DNA of 54,481 nucleotides, taken from JBMOPD01 sp049323615 (GTDB taxonomy: Bacteria; Bacillota; Desulfotomaculia; Desulfotomaculales; Desulfocucumaceae). Under the pieces are notes generated by a model. It did not search any database, was not told the origin of the DNA, and was given only the letters and a program-made list of their open reading frames with translations. Of this stretch, positions 25,221-33,744 are shown one piece after another. Position numbers and translations under genes: made by a program. The stretch spans positions 1 through 54,481 of the forward strand of contig JBMOPD010000042.1 of assembly GCA_049323615.1 (NCBI GenBank), written 5' to 3'. Position 1 is the stretch's first letter. Every line of letters starts with the position of its first letter.

Positions 25221-26291
25221 TTAATGCACCTTTTCAAATTTCAGGTTCAGCCTGTCCATTACCGGGCCGGCTTCCCCGGCGATCCTTTCGATCAGCTCCC
25301 GGCAGGTGGGAATGTCCCGGACCAGCCCGGAGACCTGGCCGGCGGCCATGAAATAGTTGTCCAGGTCGCCGTAGATGAAGGCCGCCAGGGTGGGGCTGAT
25401 TCCCGATTCCGGGTCCGGCATGACCATCTCCGGGAGGATGTCCTCCCAGGAAATCTTGCCCCCCTTTTTGGCCATGATCTGGCGGATCTTGTCGTTGATG
25501 ATGATCCTCACCGACCCCCGCCGGGCCTCGGTGAAGCCCCGGTTGCCCGAATTGGAAACCGACGGGCTGCCGTGCCTGATGGACATGGTGCAGGTGTCGG
25601 CGCAGTCCAGGATGGCCTGCTTGACATTGGGGTGGGCCGGGCACTCCCGGGTGGCGATGAAGCGGGTCCCCATGTACACCCCCTCGGCCCCCAGGGCCAG
25701 GGCGGCCACCAGCCCCCTGGAGTCGCCCACGCCGCCACCGGAGATGACCGGTATTTTAACGGCCCCGGCCACCTGGGGGGTCAGGCAGAAGGTGGTGATC
25801 TGCTCAAATCCGCTGTGCCCGCCGCCCTCGGTGCCCGAGGCCACCACCGCGTCCACCCCGGCCTCCTCCGCCTTTTTAGCGTGTTCCACGCTGGCGCAGA
25901 CGTGGATGACCTTCATCCCGGCCTCTTTAAGCCTCTGGGTGTGGACCCGGGGGTTCCCCTGGGAGACCACCGCCACCGGGACCTTTTCCTCGATCCCCAC
26001 CTCGATGCACCTCTCGCTGAACTCCTTGTCCAAGCCGGCCGCCCCGACCACAAAATTGACCGCGAAGGGCCGGTCGGTGATGCTTCTCAGCTTCCTGATC
26101 TGCTCCCTCAGGCGCTCGCCGGTTTCCGTGACGTCCCGGGTGATCTTGCTGTAGCCCGAGTTGGGGCCGATGGTGCCCAGCCCCCCGGCCGCCGAAACCG
26201 CCGCCGCCAGCCCGGCGTCGGTAATCCAGGCCATGGAGGCCTGGACGATGGGGTACTTGATGCCCAGCAGTTCGGTTATCCTTGTTTTCAA
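25221..26291 (-). CDS. Nitronate monooxygenase/FabK-like FMN protein, His intact
   Basis: 356 residues, TIM barrel FMN enzyme. MKTRITELLGIKYPIVQASM opens the protein as in the family; the GTEGGGHSG motif with the active-site His is present, as are GGGVGDSR and GAEGVYMGTRFIATREC. The organism appears anaerobic, so oxygenation is unlikely; relatives act as enoyl reductases or unknown flavin enzymes. TTG 26291 is chosen because GGGGGTGG lies 5-6 nt upstream and the N-terminus then fits the family. Paralogue at 27886-28917. Confidence 0.85.
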   Translation of the reverse strand: MKTRITELLGIKYPIVQASMAWITDAGLAAAVSAAGGLGTIGPNSGYSKITRDVTETGERLREQIRKLRSITDRPFAVNFVVGAAGLDKEFSERCIEVGIEEKVPVAVVSQGNPRVHTQRLKEAGMKVIHVCASVEHAKKAEEAGVDAVVASGTEGGGHSGFEQITTFCLTPQVAGAVKIPVISGGGVGDSRGLVAALALGAEGVYMGTRFIATRECPAHPNVKQAILDCADTCTMSIRHGSPSVSNSGNRGFTEARRGSVRIIINDKIRQIMAKKGGKISWEDILPEMVMPDPESGISPTLAAFIYGDLDNYFMAAGQVSGLVRDIPTCRELIERIAGEAGPVMDRLNLKFEKVH

Positions 26292-26339
26292 CGCTTCCAC
26301 CCCCAAAAATTATGCATGACCTGCAACATCCTGAATGCT

Positions 26340-27860
26340 TTACCCGCGCAGCCGGTACCGCTGGACCTTACCCGCCGCCGTCCTTGGCAGCTGTTCAACT
26401 ATTTCTATCTGCCTGGGTACCTTGTAGGGCGCCAGCCTTTCTCGGCAGAAAGCCGCGATTTCTTCCGGATCGGCCTCACTGCCCGGCCGGGGGATGATGA
26501 AGGCCTTGACCAGCTCTCCCCTCACCGGGTCCGGCACCCCGGCCACGGCGGCCTCCAGCACCGCCCCGTGGCCGTACAGCACCTCCTCCACCTCCCGGGG
26601 GTAAACATTGTACCCCGAGGTGAGGATCATGTCCTTTTTGCGGTCCACTATGAAAAGGTAGCCCCGGTCGTCGACGCGCCCCAGGTCCCCGGTCAGAAAC
26701 CAACCGTCCCTCAGCACTTCGGCGGTTTCCGCCGGCCTGTTCCAGTAGCCCTTCATCACCTGGGGGCCGCTGACGGCCACCTCCCCCACCTCGCCGGCCG
26801 GCAGCTCCCGGCCGTCGTCACCCACTATTTTGATCCGGGTGGCGAAGGCCGCCCTTCCCGCCGACTCCTGCACCCGTTCGCCGTCGGCCCCGTCTATGGT
26901 GACGGCCACCGACGTTTCGGTGAGGCCGTAAACCTCGATTAAGTCAACCTTGAAGGTGTCCTGGAAATCCCTCCACACCTGCCCGGGCACCGGGCTACCC
27001 CCGGTGGTGCACAGCCGCAGGGAGGAAACGTCATACCCGGCCCTCCCGTAGGCCTTCAGCAGGTGGGCAAATACCACCGGGGTGCCTGACAGGGCGGTGA
27101 TTTTCTCGTTCTGAACGACCTCCAGGCACTTGTCCGGCATGAACCTCCCCATCAGCACCAGGGCCGCGCCGCATTTGACCAGCCGGCCCAGGGCCGCGGC
27201 AAACATGTACGAGTGGGTCAGGGGGACCACGGCCAGGAAGCGGTCCCGGCAGTTCAGCTGGATCGGGGCGGTCCCGTAAGACACCTGGAAGCACAGGTTC
27301 CCGTGGGTGATCATGGCCCCCTTGGGCCGCCCGGTGGTCCCCGAGGTGTAGCCCAGCACCGCCACGTCATCGGGCAGGCAGTCCACCGGCGTGAAATCCC
27401 CGGCAGACGACTCCGCCAGATCCCTGTACCCCGCTGTTTTTCCCTCCCCGCCGGGGTGGTCCACCAGCACCGCCCTCCTGACGGTGTCCTCCACTCCCGG
27501 CTGACCGGCCAGGGCCTCCCAGCGGTCCTTGGTGGTGACGATCACCCCGGAGGACGAGTCCCCGATAATATAAGCGGCTTCCGGCGCCGTGTAGAGCGAG
27601 TCGATGAACACCGTCACCGCCCCCGCCCTCGCCGCCGCGAAATAGGCCACCAGCGTTTCCGGCCAGTTGTAGGGGACGTATATGGCCACCCGGTCGCCCT
27701 TCCGCACCCCCAGGGAGGCCAACCCGCTGGCCAGCCGGTTTACCATCCGGTCAAGCTCTTTGTAGGTCAGCTGATCACCGTCCCTGATCACCACCGTTTT
27801 GACGGCCGTGTTGTCCGGGAACAACCGCGCCGCCTCCGCCAGCACCGAAGCGAAATTCAT
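26340..27860 (-). CDS. AMP-forming acyl-CoA synthetase/ligase A
   Basis: 506 residues, complete ANL-family ligase: P-loop YTSGTTGRPKGAM near residue 172, YGLTETSV, TGDLGRVDDRGYLFIVDRKKD hinge, and LPRTAAGKVQR with the catalytic Lys. Activates a carboxylic acid as its CoA ester through an acyl-adenylate. Substrate cannot be told from sequence. ATG follows AAAGGAGG. Lies between the two nitronate-monooxygenase-like genes. Confidence 0.92.
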   Translation of the reverse strand: MNFASVLAEAARLFPDNTAVKTVVIRDGDQLTYKELDRMVNRLASGLASLGVRKGDRVAIYVPYNWPETLVAYFAAARAGAVTVFIDSLYTAPEAAYIIGDSSSGVIVTTKDRWEALAGQPGVEDTVRRAVLVDHPGGEGKTAGYRDLAESSAGDFTPVDCLPDDVAVLGYTSGTTGRPKGAMITHGNLCFQVSYGTAPIQLNCRDRFLAVVPLTHSYMFAAALGRLVKCGAALVLMGRFMPDKCLEVVQNEKITALSGTPVVFAHLLKAYGRAGYDVSSLRLCTTGGSPVPGQVWRDFQDTFKVDLIEVYGLTETSVAVTIDGADGERVQESAGRAAFATRIKIVGDDGRELPAGEVGEVAVSGPQVMKGYWNRPAETAEVLRDGWFLTGDLGRVDDRGYLFIVDRKKDMILTSGYNVYPREVEEVLYGHGAVLEAAVAGVPDPVRGELVKAFIIPRPGSEADPEEIAAFCRERLAPYKVPRQIEIVEQLPRTAAGKVQRYRLRG

Positions 27861-27885
27861 CAGGCAGACCTCCTTTCGGGCCGGA

Positions 27886-28917
27886 TCAGCCGGTGGGCCG
27901 GCCCAGGGCCCACTCCCCGGCCAGGTTCTCCATTATTTCCTCGGCCCCGCGGGCCATGTTTTCTATAAATTCTTTCACCGTCACAATGCTGTCGATGTAG
28001 CCGCAGGAGAAGGAGAAGGGCCCCTTGGGCCGGGACCCCAGGGAAGTCACGGCGTCCGCCGCCTTGTCGTCCTTGAGCTTTTCGGCCATTACCCACATCG
28101 GGTCGACGTCCTTCCAGTCGTTGTGCTTGAGCATGACCTTCTCCAGGGCGGGGATCCACTTTTCAAAGGGCATCTTGTCCCGCATCTCCATTATCTCCCG
28201 GAAATCCTCGGGCTTCGGGGGGGCCACCAACTCCCGGATCAGGTCCGGGTGGTCCGGGGTGGCCCTGACCATGTTTTCCTTGATCTTTTCCGAGATGGGG
28301 CACTCCTTGGTGGCCATCAGGGCCGACCCGATGTACACCCCGTCCGCACCCCCCAGCATGGCCGCCAGCATGGTGCGGGAGTCGCCGATGCCCCCGGCGG
28401 CCACCAGGGGTACTTTGATCTGCCTCCTGGCCCAGGAGATGGCGGTGAAGGTGGGGAGCTGCCGGATGTTTTTAAACCCGTACCCGTCCAGCCCCACCAG
28501 CACCACGGCGTCGGCCCCCAGCCCCTCGGCCCGCCTGATGTGATCCACCGTGGCGGCCTTGTGGACCCAGGTCACGCCGGCGTCCTTTATCCGCCTGGCG
28601 TACTTGTCCGGGTTGAAGACGGCGGTTTCGATGCAGTGCACCTGCTCCTCGATGCACACCTCCAGCATCTCGTCGATCTGCGGGCACATGCCGATGGTTA
28701 TGTTGACCGCAAAAGGGTTCCTGGTGGCCTTTTTCAGCTTGCGGATGTCCTCCCGCAGCCTCTCCGGGGTCCGCGAGCAGGCGGCGGTCAGGCACCCCTC
28801 GGCCCCGGCCTCGGATACCGCGGCGGCAAATTCCCAGGTGCCGATGCCGCTTAAGCCTCCCTGCATGATGGGATACTTGCAGCCCAGCAGGTCGGTAAGC
28901 CTCGTTTTCCAGCGCAT
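27886..28917 (-). CDS. Nitronate monooxygenase-like FMN protein lacking the active-site His
   Basis: 343 residues, paralogous to 25221-26291 (IMQGGLSGIG..., AAGGIGDSRTMLAAMLGGADGVYIGSALMATKEC). The conserved G-E-x-G-G-H motif is replaced by GLDGYGF, so the catalytic His of nitronate monooxygenases is missing. The FMN phosphate region (AAGGIGDSR, GADGVYIGSA) is kept. The reaction must differ from the classical one, or the protein is a partner of the paralogue. ATG follows AAGGGGGTAATAAC. Confidence 0.85.
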   Translation of the reverse strand: MRWKTRLTDLLGCKYPIMQGGLSGIGTWEFAAAVSEAGAEGCLTAACSRTPERLREDIRKLKKATRNPFAVNITIGMCPQIDEMLEVCIEEQVHCIETAVFNPDKYARRIKDAGVTWVHKAATVDHIRRAEGLGADAVVLVGLDGYGFKNIRQLPTFTAISWARRQIKVPLVAAGGIGDSRTMLAAMLGGADGVYIGSALMATKECPISEKIKENMVRATPDHPDLIRELVAPPKPEDFREIMEMRDKMPFEKWIPALEKVMLKHNDWKDVDPMWVMAEKLKDDKAADAVTSLGSRPKGPFSFSCGYIDSIVTVKEFIENMARGAEEIMENLAGEWALGRPTG

Positions 28918-28942
28918 GTTATTACCCCCTTGTTTTTTTCGC

Positions 28943-29845
28943 TTATTCCGGCCCGGCCTGGCATTCCCGGATGAACTCCAGTATCCACCGGTTGACCGTC
29001 TCCGGCTTTTCCGCCTGGGTCCAGTGGCCGCAGTCCGGAATGTATTTAACCTGAATTTTGGGCACCCATTTTTCGTTGTCCTGGCTCATCTCAAGCGACA
29101 GGAAGCGGTCCTGCCGGCCCCAGATGAGCAGCACGTCCCCGTCGTAGGTCTTGGGATACCGGGCCTTGCTCCTGACCTTGAAGGAGGCCCGGTAGTAGTT
29201 GATGGTGGCGGTCAGGGCGCCGGGCCGGGAAAAGGCCTCGACGTAGCGGTCCACGGTTTCCCGGTCGAAGGCCTGCTTGTTCACCGCCGTGCCCCTGAAC
29301 AGCCGCCTCAGGTAGCGGTAATTCCCCCGGGACATGTACAGCTCGGGCAGCCGGGGCAGCTGGAAGAAGAAAATGTACCAGCTCATCCGGCGCTGCTTCC
29401 ATTTCCGCAGCTCCCTGGCGAAGGCCCTGGGGTGGGCGCCGTTGAGAATGACCAGCTTTTTCACCAGCTCCGGCCGGGTCAGGGCCAGGTGCCAGGCCAC
29501 CGAGGCGCCCCAGTCGTGGCCCACCAGGTTGACCTGGCGGTAGCCCAGGGCCCCGATCAGCTGGGCGATGTCCCCGGCCAGGGTGTCCACCCCGTAATTT
29601 TCCACGCCCTTGGGCCGGTCGCTTTCATTGAAGCCCCGCATATCCGGGGCGATGACCCTGAAGTGGTCCTTCAGCCCCGCCATCTGGTGGCGCCAGGAGT
29701 ACCAGAACTCGGGAAAGCCGTGCAGGCAGAGAAGGGGATCGCCCTCCCCGGCCGAGGCCACGTGCAGCCTGACTCCGTTGACGGTGATGTATTCATGTTT
29801 TACCGGGCCGGCCGGCCCGCCGGCGGAATCCTGAACAGTCATCAT
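28943..29845 (-). CDS. Alpha/beta hydrolase with Asp nucleophile (epoxide hydrolase/dehalogenase type)
   Basis: 300 residues. LHGFPEFWYSWRHQM oxyanion segment near residue 40; nucleophile elbow VGHDWGAS with Asp in place of Ser; catalytic His in DCGHWTQAEKPE. The Asp nucleophile and the cap region place it with epoxide hydrolases and haloacetate/haloalkane dehalogenases rather than esterases. ATG after CCGGAGGCTGATCG. A hydrolytic step on an oxirane or carbon-halogen bond in an anaerobe's catabolic operon would be unusual. Confidence 0.9.
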   Translation of the reverse strand: MMTVQDSAGGPAGPVKHEYITVNGVRLHVASAGEGDPLLCLHGFPEFWYSWRHQMAGLKDHFRVIAPDMRGFNESDRPKGVENYGVDTLAGDIAQLIGALGYRQVNLVGHDWGASVAWHLALTRPELVKKLVILNGAHPRAFARELRKWKQRRMSWYIFFFQLPRLPELYMSRGNYRYLRRLFRGTAVNKQAFDRETVDRYVEAFSRPGALTATINYYRASFKVRSKARYPKTYDGDVLLIWGRQDRFLSLEMSQDNEKWVPKIQVKYIPDCGHWTQAEKPETVNRWILEFIRECQAGPE

Positions 29846-29926
29846 CGATCAGCCTCCGGTGTATAGTTTTCAGCCGGGCAAAACCAATCCCTGCCGGCTG
29901 CAAACTATTTCCATTCTCCGCCGGTA

Positions 29927-31465
29927 CTAATTGATCCTCCTGTCGTACCCGGCCCAGTACTGCTCCCGCAGCGCCACCTTGACCACCTTGCCGGAGCTGT
30001 TTCGCGGCAGGGCCTTGACGAAGTCCACCGAGGTTGGCTTTTTGTAGCTGGCCAGGTATTTTTTGCAGTGTTCGATGATCTCCCCGGCGGTGGCCGAGGC
30101 CCCCTCTTTCAGCGCCACCACGGCCTTGACGGTCTCGCCCCAGCGCTCGTCGGGAACGCCGATGACCGCCGCCTCGTAAACCGCCGGGTGGGTGTAGATG
30201 ACGTCCTCCACTTCCTTGCAGTAGACGTTCTCGCCGCCGGTGCGGATCATGTCCTTTTTGCGGTCCTTGATGTACAAGTAGCGGTCCTCGTCCAGGTAAC
30301 CCATGTCGCCGGTGTGCAGCCAGCCGCCCCTCAAGGTCTCGGCGGTGGGCCCGGGAAGCTTCCAGTAGCCCTTCATGTTGCTGGCGCCCCGGACCACGAT
30401 CTCGCCCACCTGCCCGGTGGGAAGCTCGTTGTCGTCGTCGTCCACGATCTTCACCTCCACATTCCGGGCCGGCCGGCCGCAGGAGGTGAGCTTCTGGAAC
30501 CCGGTGGCGGTGTGGTTGTGGAAAGTGACGTTGGCGGTGGTTTCGGTGCTGCCGTAGTATTCCATGATGCTGCAGCCCAGAAGTTCGCCGGCCTTCTTGA
30601 TCAGGTCGGGCTCGTAGGCGGTGACGAAAAACCTCAGGCTGCTCAGGTCGTATTTTTTAAGATCGGGGTGGAGCAGCACCACCCGGGCGGCCTGGGGCAG
30701 GAGGCCGGTGAAGGTGGCCCGGTATTTCTGGATAAACTCCAGGAACTGCACCGGGTTGAAGCTGCGCAGGATCACCGAAGACCCCCCGGCATAGAGGGTG
30801 GCGAACATGATCCCGGCGGTGGCGATGTGGAAAATGGGCTGTGCGGCCACCATGAAGTCCTTCTCGGTCAGGTTCCACTCGCTGTTCATGCCGTAGGCGG
30901 CCTCGATGATATTGCGGTGGGTCAGCATGCACCCCTTGGGCTTGCCGGTTGTGCCGCTGGTGTACATCTGGATGACCACGTCGTCCTCGTCCACGTCCAC
31001 CCCGGGCTCCCGGTCCGATGCCGCCCCGGCAAACTCCTCCCAATCCAGCATGCCGCCCCCGCCGCCCACGGCCACGTAGTGCCTGACCGTCTCCAGCCTG
31101 CTCCCGACCGACTCCACCAGTTCCCTGAATTCGGCGCCCAAAAGGAATACCTTTGCCTCGGCGTCGTTGACGATGTACACAATCTCCTCGCCCACCAGGC
31201 GGAAGTTGAGGGGGACCTCCACCGCCCCCAGCTTGCCCAGGGCGAATTTGATCTCCACCGACCGGTGGCAGTTGAAATTGAGGTAGGCCACCCGGTCCTC
31301 CCGGGTTACGCCCAGTCCGGCCAGGGCGTTGGCCAGGCGGTTCACCCTCCGGTTGAACTGATCGAAGGTGAACTGTTCATCCCCGCAGGCAATGCACAGC
31401 CTGTCCGGGAAAAGGCTGGCGTTGCGCCTGGTGATGTGGCCAAGAGTGACGCCTTGAGACGCCAT
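29927..31465 (-). CDS. AMP-forming acyl-CoA synthetase/ligase B
   Basis: 512 residues. MYTSGTTGKPKGCMLTH, YYGSTETTANVTFHNH, TGDMGYLDEDRYLYIKDRKKDMI and LPRNSSGKVVK are all intact. Complete and probably active on a carboxylic acid. ATG after AAGGAGG. Followed upstream by the two small ATC-hydrolase-like genes. Confidence 0.92.
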   Translation of the reverse strand: MASQGVTLGHITRRNASLFPDRLCIACGDEQFTFDQFNRRVNRLANALAGLGVTREDRVAYLNFNCHRSVEIKFALGKLGAVEVPLNFRLVGEEIVYIVNDAEAKVFLLGAEFRELVESVGSRLETVRHYVAVGGGGGMLDWEEFAGAASDREPGVDVDEDDVVIQMYTSGTTGKPKGCMLTHRNIIEAAYGMNSEWNLTEKDFMVAAQPIFHIATAGIMFATLYAGGSSVILRSFNPVQFLEFIQKYRATFTGLLPQAARVVLLHPDLKKYDLSSLRFFVTAYEPDLIKKAGELLGCSIMEYYGSTETTANVTFHNHTATGFQKLTSCGRPARNVEVKIVDDDDNELPTGQVGEIVVRGASNMKGYWKLPGPTAETLRGGWLHTGDMGYLDEDRYLYIKDRKKDMIRTGGENVYCKEVEDVIYTHPAVYEAAVIGVPDERWGETVKAVVALKEGASATAGEIIEHCKKYLASYKKPTSVDFVKALPRNSSGKVVKVALREQYWAGYDRRIN

Positions 31466-31478
31466 AGTCGATTCCTCC

Positions 31479-32003
31479 TTATTCTTTGATCCTCCATTCC
31501 CACTCGCACCACAGGTCTTCGGGGTGTTCGTCCGGCGGGCAGACGATGCACTCGATCTCCAGGTCGGGGTTGACCGCCCGGCCGAACCTCCCCAGGGCCG
31601 CCAGCCCGGCCTCCTTGCAGGGCAGCTCGGGCAGCCCGGACTTGCGCCTGCCCAGCTGCATGTGGCACTTGGTCACCCTGGCCCGGATGTGCCTGTCGCT
31701 GACCTCGCTGATCTCGTACTCCACGTTGGAAAGCATGGTGGAGAAGACCAGGGCCTTGCCCAGGTCCTCCATGCTTTCCCCCAGCCCGAAGAGCTTTTTC
31801 AAAAGCCAGCCCTGGACTTCCCCGTTCCGGCCGAAGACCCGGGTGTCGCCCTCCCTGGCCGCCTCGGTGCCGTATTTCTCGCTGACGAACTGCATCCAGT
31901 TGCCCTGGATGTTCCAGAAAAACTTGTGCAGCTCGTCGATGTACTTGATCATTTCCTCCCTGGACATTTTCTCCAGTTCGTTTTTCAGGCTTAACACGTT
32001 CAT
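31479..32003 (-). CDS. ATC-hydrolase/DUF6125-like small protein 1
   Basis: 174 residues. Helical N-terminal half (SREEMIKYIDELHKFFWNIQ, NWMQFVSEKYGTEAA), then a compact beta part with cysteines at KCHMQ, LPCKEAG, ECIVCPPD and LWCEWEW. The layout resembles the L-2-amino-thiazoline-4-carboxylate hydrolase family and related DUF6125 proteins. It shares its plan, including the terminal W/VCE motif, with the neighbour at 32035-32541. Role unknown. ATG 32003 is directly preceded by GGGGG; GTG 31997 has better spacing. Confidence 0.6.
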   Translation of the reverse strand: MNVLSLKNELEKMSREEMIKYIDELHKFFWNIQGNWMQFVSEKYGTEAAREGDTRVFGRNGEVQGWLLKKLFGLGESMEDLGKALVFSTMLSNVEYEISEVSDRHIRARVTKCHMQLGRRKSGLPELPCKEAGLAALGRFGRAVNPDLEIECIVCPPDEHPEDLWCEWEWRIKE

Positions 32004-32034
32004 CCCCCGGCAGTTACGGATTTGCAGCGGACCG

Positions 32035-32541
32035 CTATTTTTCCTCGATGACGTACTCGCAGACGCTGTCTCCCCAGGGCATGGCCTTGCTCATGGAGAC
32101 CTTGAGCTTTGGCGACAGCCTGCCCACCAGCCCGCCGTACTCCTCGGCGCAGCTCTTGCTGCAGTCCATGTTGGCGCAGCCGAAGTCCTCCCTTTTTTCC
32201 CAGAAGCGGCAGACCTTGTTGACGTATATGCCCCGGGTGGGAGACTCCAGGCGGGCGTCCACGTATTCGTAGGCTCCGTACCCCCAGACCTCGCAGCTGT
32301 AAATCAGGGCCAGCTTCAGGGCCCCCTCCACGGTGGGCTCCAGCTCGAAGTCCCGGACCAGCTTGGCGGCGGTCCTGCTGCTCATGGCCGGCTGGATCTT
32401 CTGGTACAACTCGACGGCTACGTCGGTTCCGTATTTCTCCTTGACGAAGAGCATCCCGGCGGACAGCGCGGTGTAGGCGATGTCCACCATCCTGCGGTAC
32501 CGGTACTCCCACTCCAGCTGCGGGACCTTGATTTCGCTCAT
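32035..32541 (-). CDS. ATC-hydrolase/DUF6125-like small protein 2
   Basis: 168 residues. FVKEKYGTDVAVELYQ aligns with the KYGTEAA segment of the neighbour. C-terminal half has CRFWEKRE, CANMDCSKSCAEEYGG and DSVCEYVIEEK, four or five cysteines that could bind a metal. Same family assignment, with the same caution. ATG follows AAGGAGG. The two genes are adjacent (31-bp gap) and probably form a heteromer. Confidence 0.6.
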   Translation of the reverse strand: MSEIKVPQLEWEYRYRRMVDIAYTALSAGMLFVKEKYGTDVAVELYQKIQPAMSSRTAAKLVRDFELEPTVEGALKLALIYSCEVWGYGAYEYVDARLESPTRGIYVNKVCRFWEKREDFGCANMDCSKSCAEEYGGLVGRLSPKLKVSMSKAMPWGDSVCEYVIEEK

Positions 32542-32575
32542 CTTTTTTGCCTCCTTATATTTGGCTTTTTTGAAT

Positions 32576-33739
32576 TTACAGCGCCTCCAGCAGTATTTCG
32601 GCCACGTCCCTGACCTCGATCAGGCCCTCCAGTCCTTCGGCCGCCGGGGCGTCGCCGAGCATAACGGCGCAGGCCGGGCAGGCCGTGGCCAGCACCCGGG
32701 CCCCGGTCTCGTAAGCCTCCCGCACCCTGATCCGGGCCGGGTTGCGGTCCCCCCCGCCGCCCAGCAGGTCGGCGTAACAGTTGCCCCCGCCGCCGCTGCA
32801 GCAGAAGGAGTTGCGCCGGTTTCTTTCCATTTCAACCGGTTCCACCCCCGGGACCGCCCCCAGCACCTCTCTGGCCGACTGGTAGTCCTGGTTGTGCCTG
32901 CCCAGAAAACAGGGGTCGTGGTAGGTGACCCTGGCCGCCAGGGCCTTTTTGGGGACCAGCTTCCCTTCCCGGATCAGATCCCTGATCAGCTGGGTGTAGT
33001 GGACCGCCCCGAACTCCGCCCCCAGCCCCGGGTAGTCGTTTTTGAAGGTATTGTAGGCGTGGGGCGAAAGGGTGACCACCTTTTTCACCCCCAGTTCTTT
33101 AAAGGTCCGTATGTTTTCTTCGGCCAGGGCCTCGAAGAGGCCCCTTTCCCCGATCCGGTTGACCTCGTTGCCGTCGCAGTTCTCCCGGCTGCCCAGGATG
33201 CCGAAGGAAACCCCGGCTTTTTGCAGTATCCCGGCCAGGGCCAGGGCTATTTTTTGCCCCCGGGGGTCGAAGGACCCCTCGGAACCGACGTAAAGCAGGT
33301 ATTCCTCCCCGCCGTATTCCTTGACCCCGCTGCCCAGGGCCCATTCGCCCCTCTTTTCCCGGGGCGCCTGGTACGGGTTGCCGTACAGGTGCACGTTCTT
33401 CAGGAAGTTTCTCAGGTTGGCGGGCACGAAGCCCTTCTCCACCAGATCGGCCTTCAGTTCCTCGATCACCTTCAGCGGCCGGTTGCCCACCGCCGGCCGG
33501 CACTGCTCCTCGCAGGCCCCGCAGCTGGTGCAGGTGAAAATCCGGTGGGCCATTTTTTCCCCGGGCTCCAGCCGGCCCTCCAGCACCGCCCTGGCAATCT
33601 CCATCCTGCCGATGGCGTAGTATGAATCGAACCCGAACCTTTCCCCGGAGGGGCAGATGGGAGTGTACTCGGGGTAGGCAATCCTGCAGGCCCCGCACTT
33701 CAGGCAGTGGTAAATGTTCTCCCTGAACTCCGCCAGCAT
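32576..33739 (-). CDS. CCG-domain iron-sulfur oxidoreductase (GlcF/HdrB-D type)
   Basis: 387 residues. Two N-terminal 4Fe-4S motifs (CLKCGACRIAYPEYTPICP, CTSCGACEEQCRP), then two CCG-type repeats. The second is canonical (DPCFLGRHN ... FCCSGGGG ... ACPACAVML). The first has lost key cysteines (VGSEGSFDPRGQ, ENCDG). It should accept electrons from the VAO-type flavoprotein directly upstream, as GlcF does from GlcD. ATG 33739 follows AAGGAGG at 9 nt. Confidence 0.87.
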   Translation of the reverse strand: MLAEFRENIYHCLKCGACRIAYPEYTPICPSGERFGFDSYYAIGRMEIARAVLEGRLEPGEKMAHRIFTCTSCGACEEQCRPAVGNRPLKVIEELKADLVEKGFVPANLRNFLKNVHLYGNPYQAPREKRGEWALGSGVKEYGGEEYLLYVGSEGSFDPRGQKIALALAGILQKAGVSFGILGSRENCDGNEVNRIGERGLFEALAEENIRTFKELGVKKVVTLSPHAYNTFKNDYPGLGAEFGAVHYTQLIRDLIREGKLVPKKALAARVTYHDPCFLGRHNQDYQSAREVLGAVPGVEPVEMERNRRNSFCCSGGGGNCYADLLGGGGDRNPARIRVREAYETGARVLATACPACAVMLGDAPAAEGLEGLIEVRDVAEILLEAL

Positions 33740-33744
33740 GGTGG

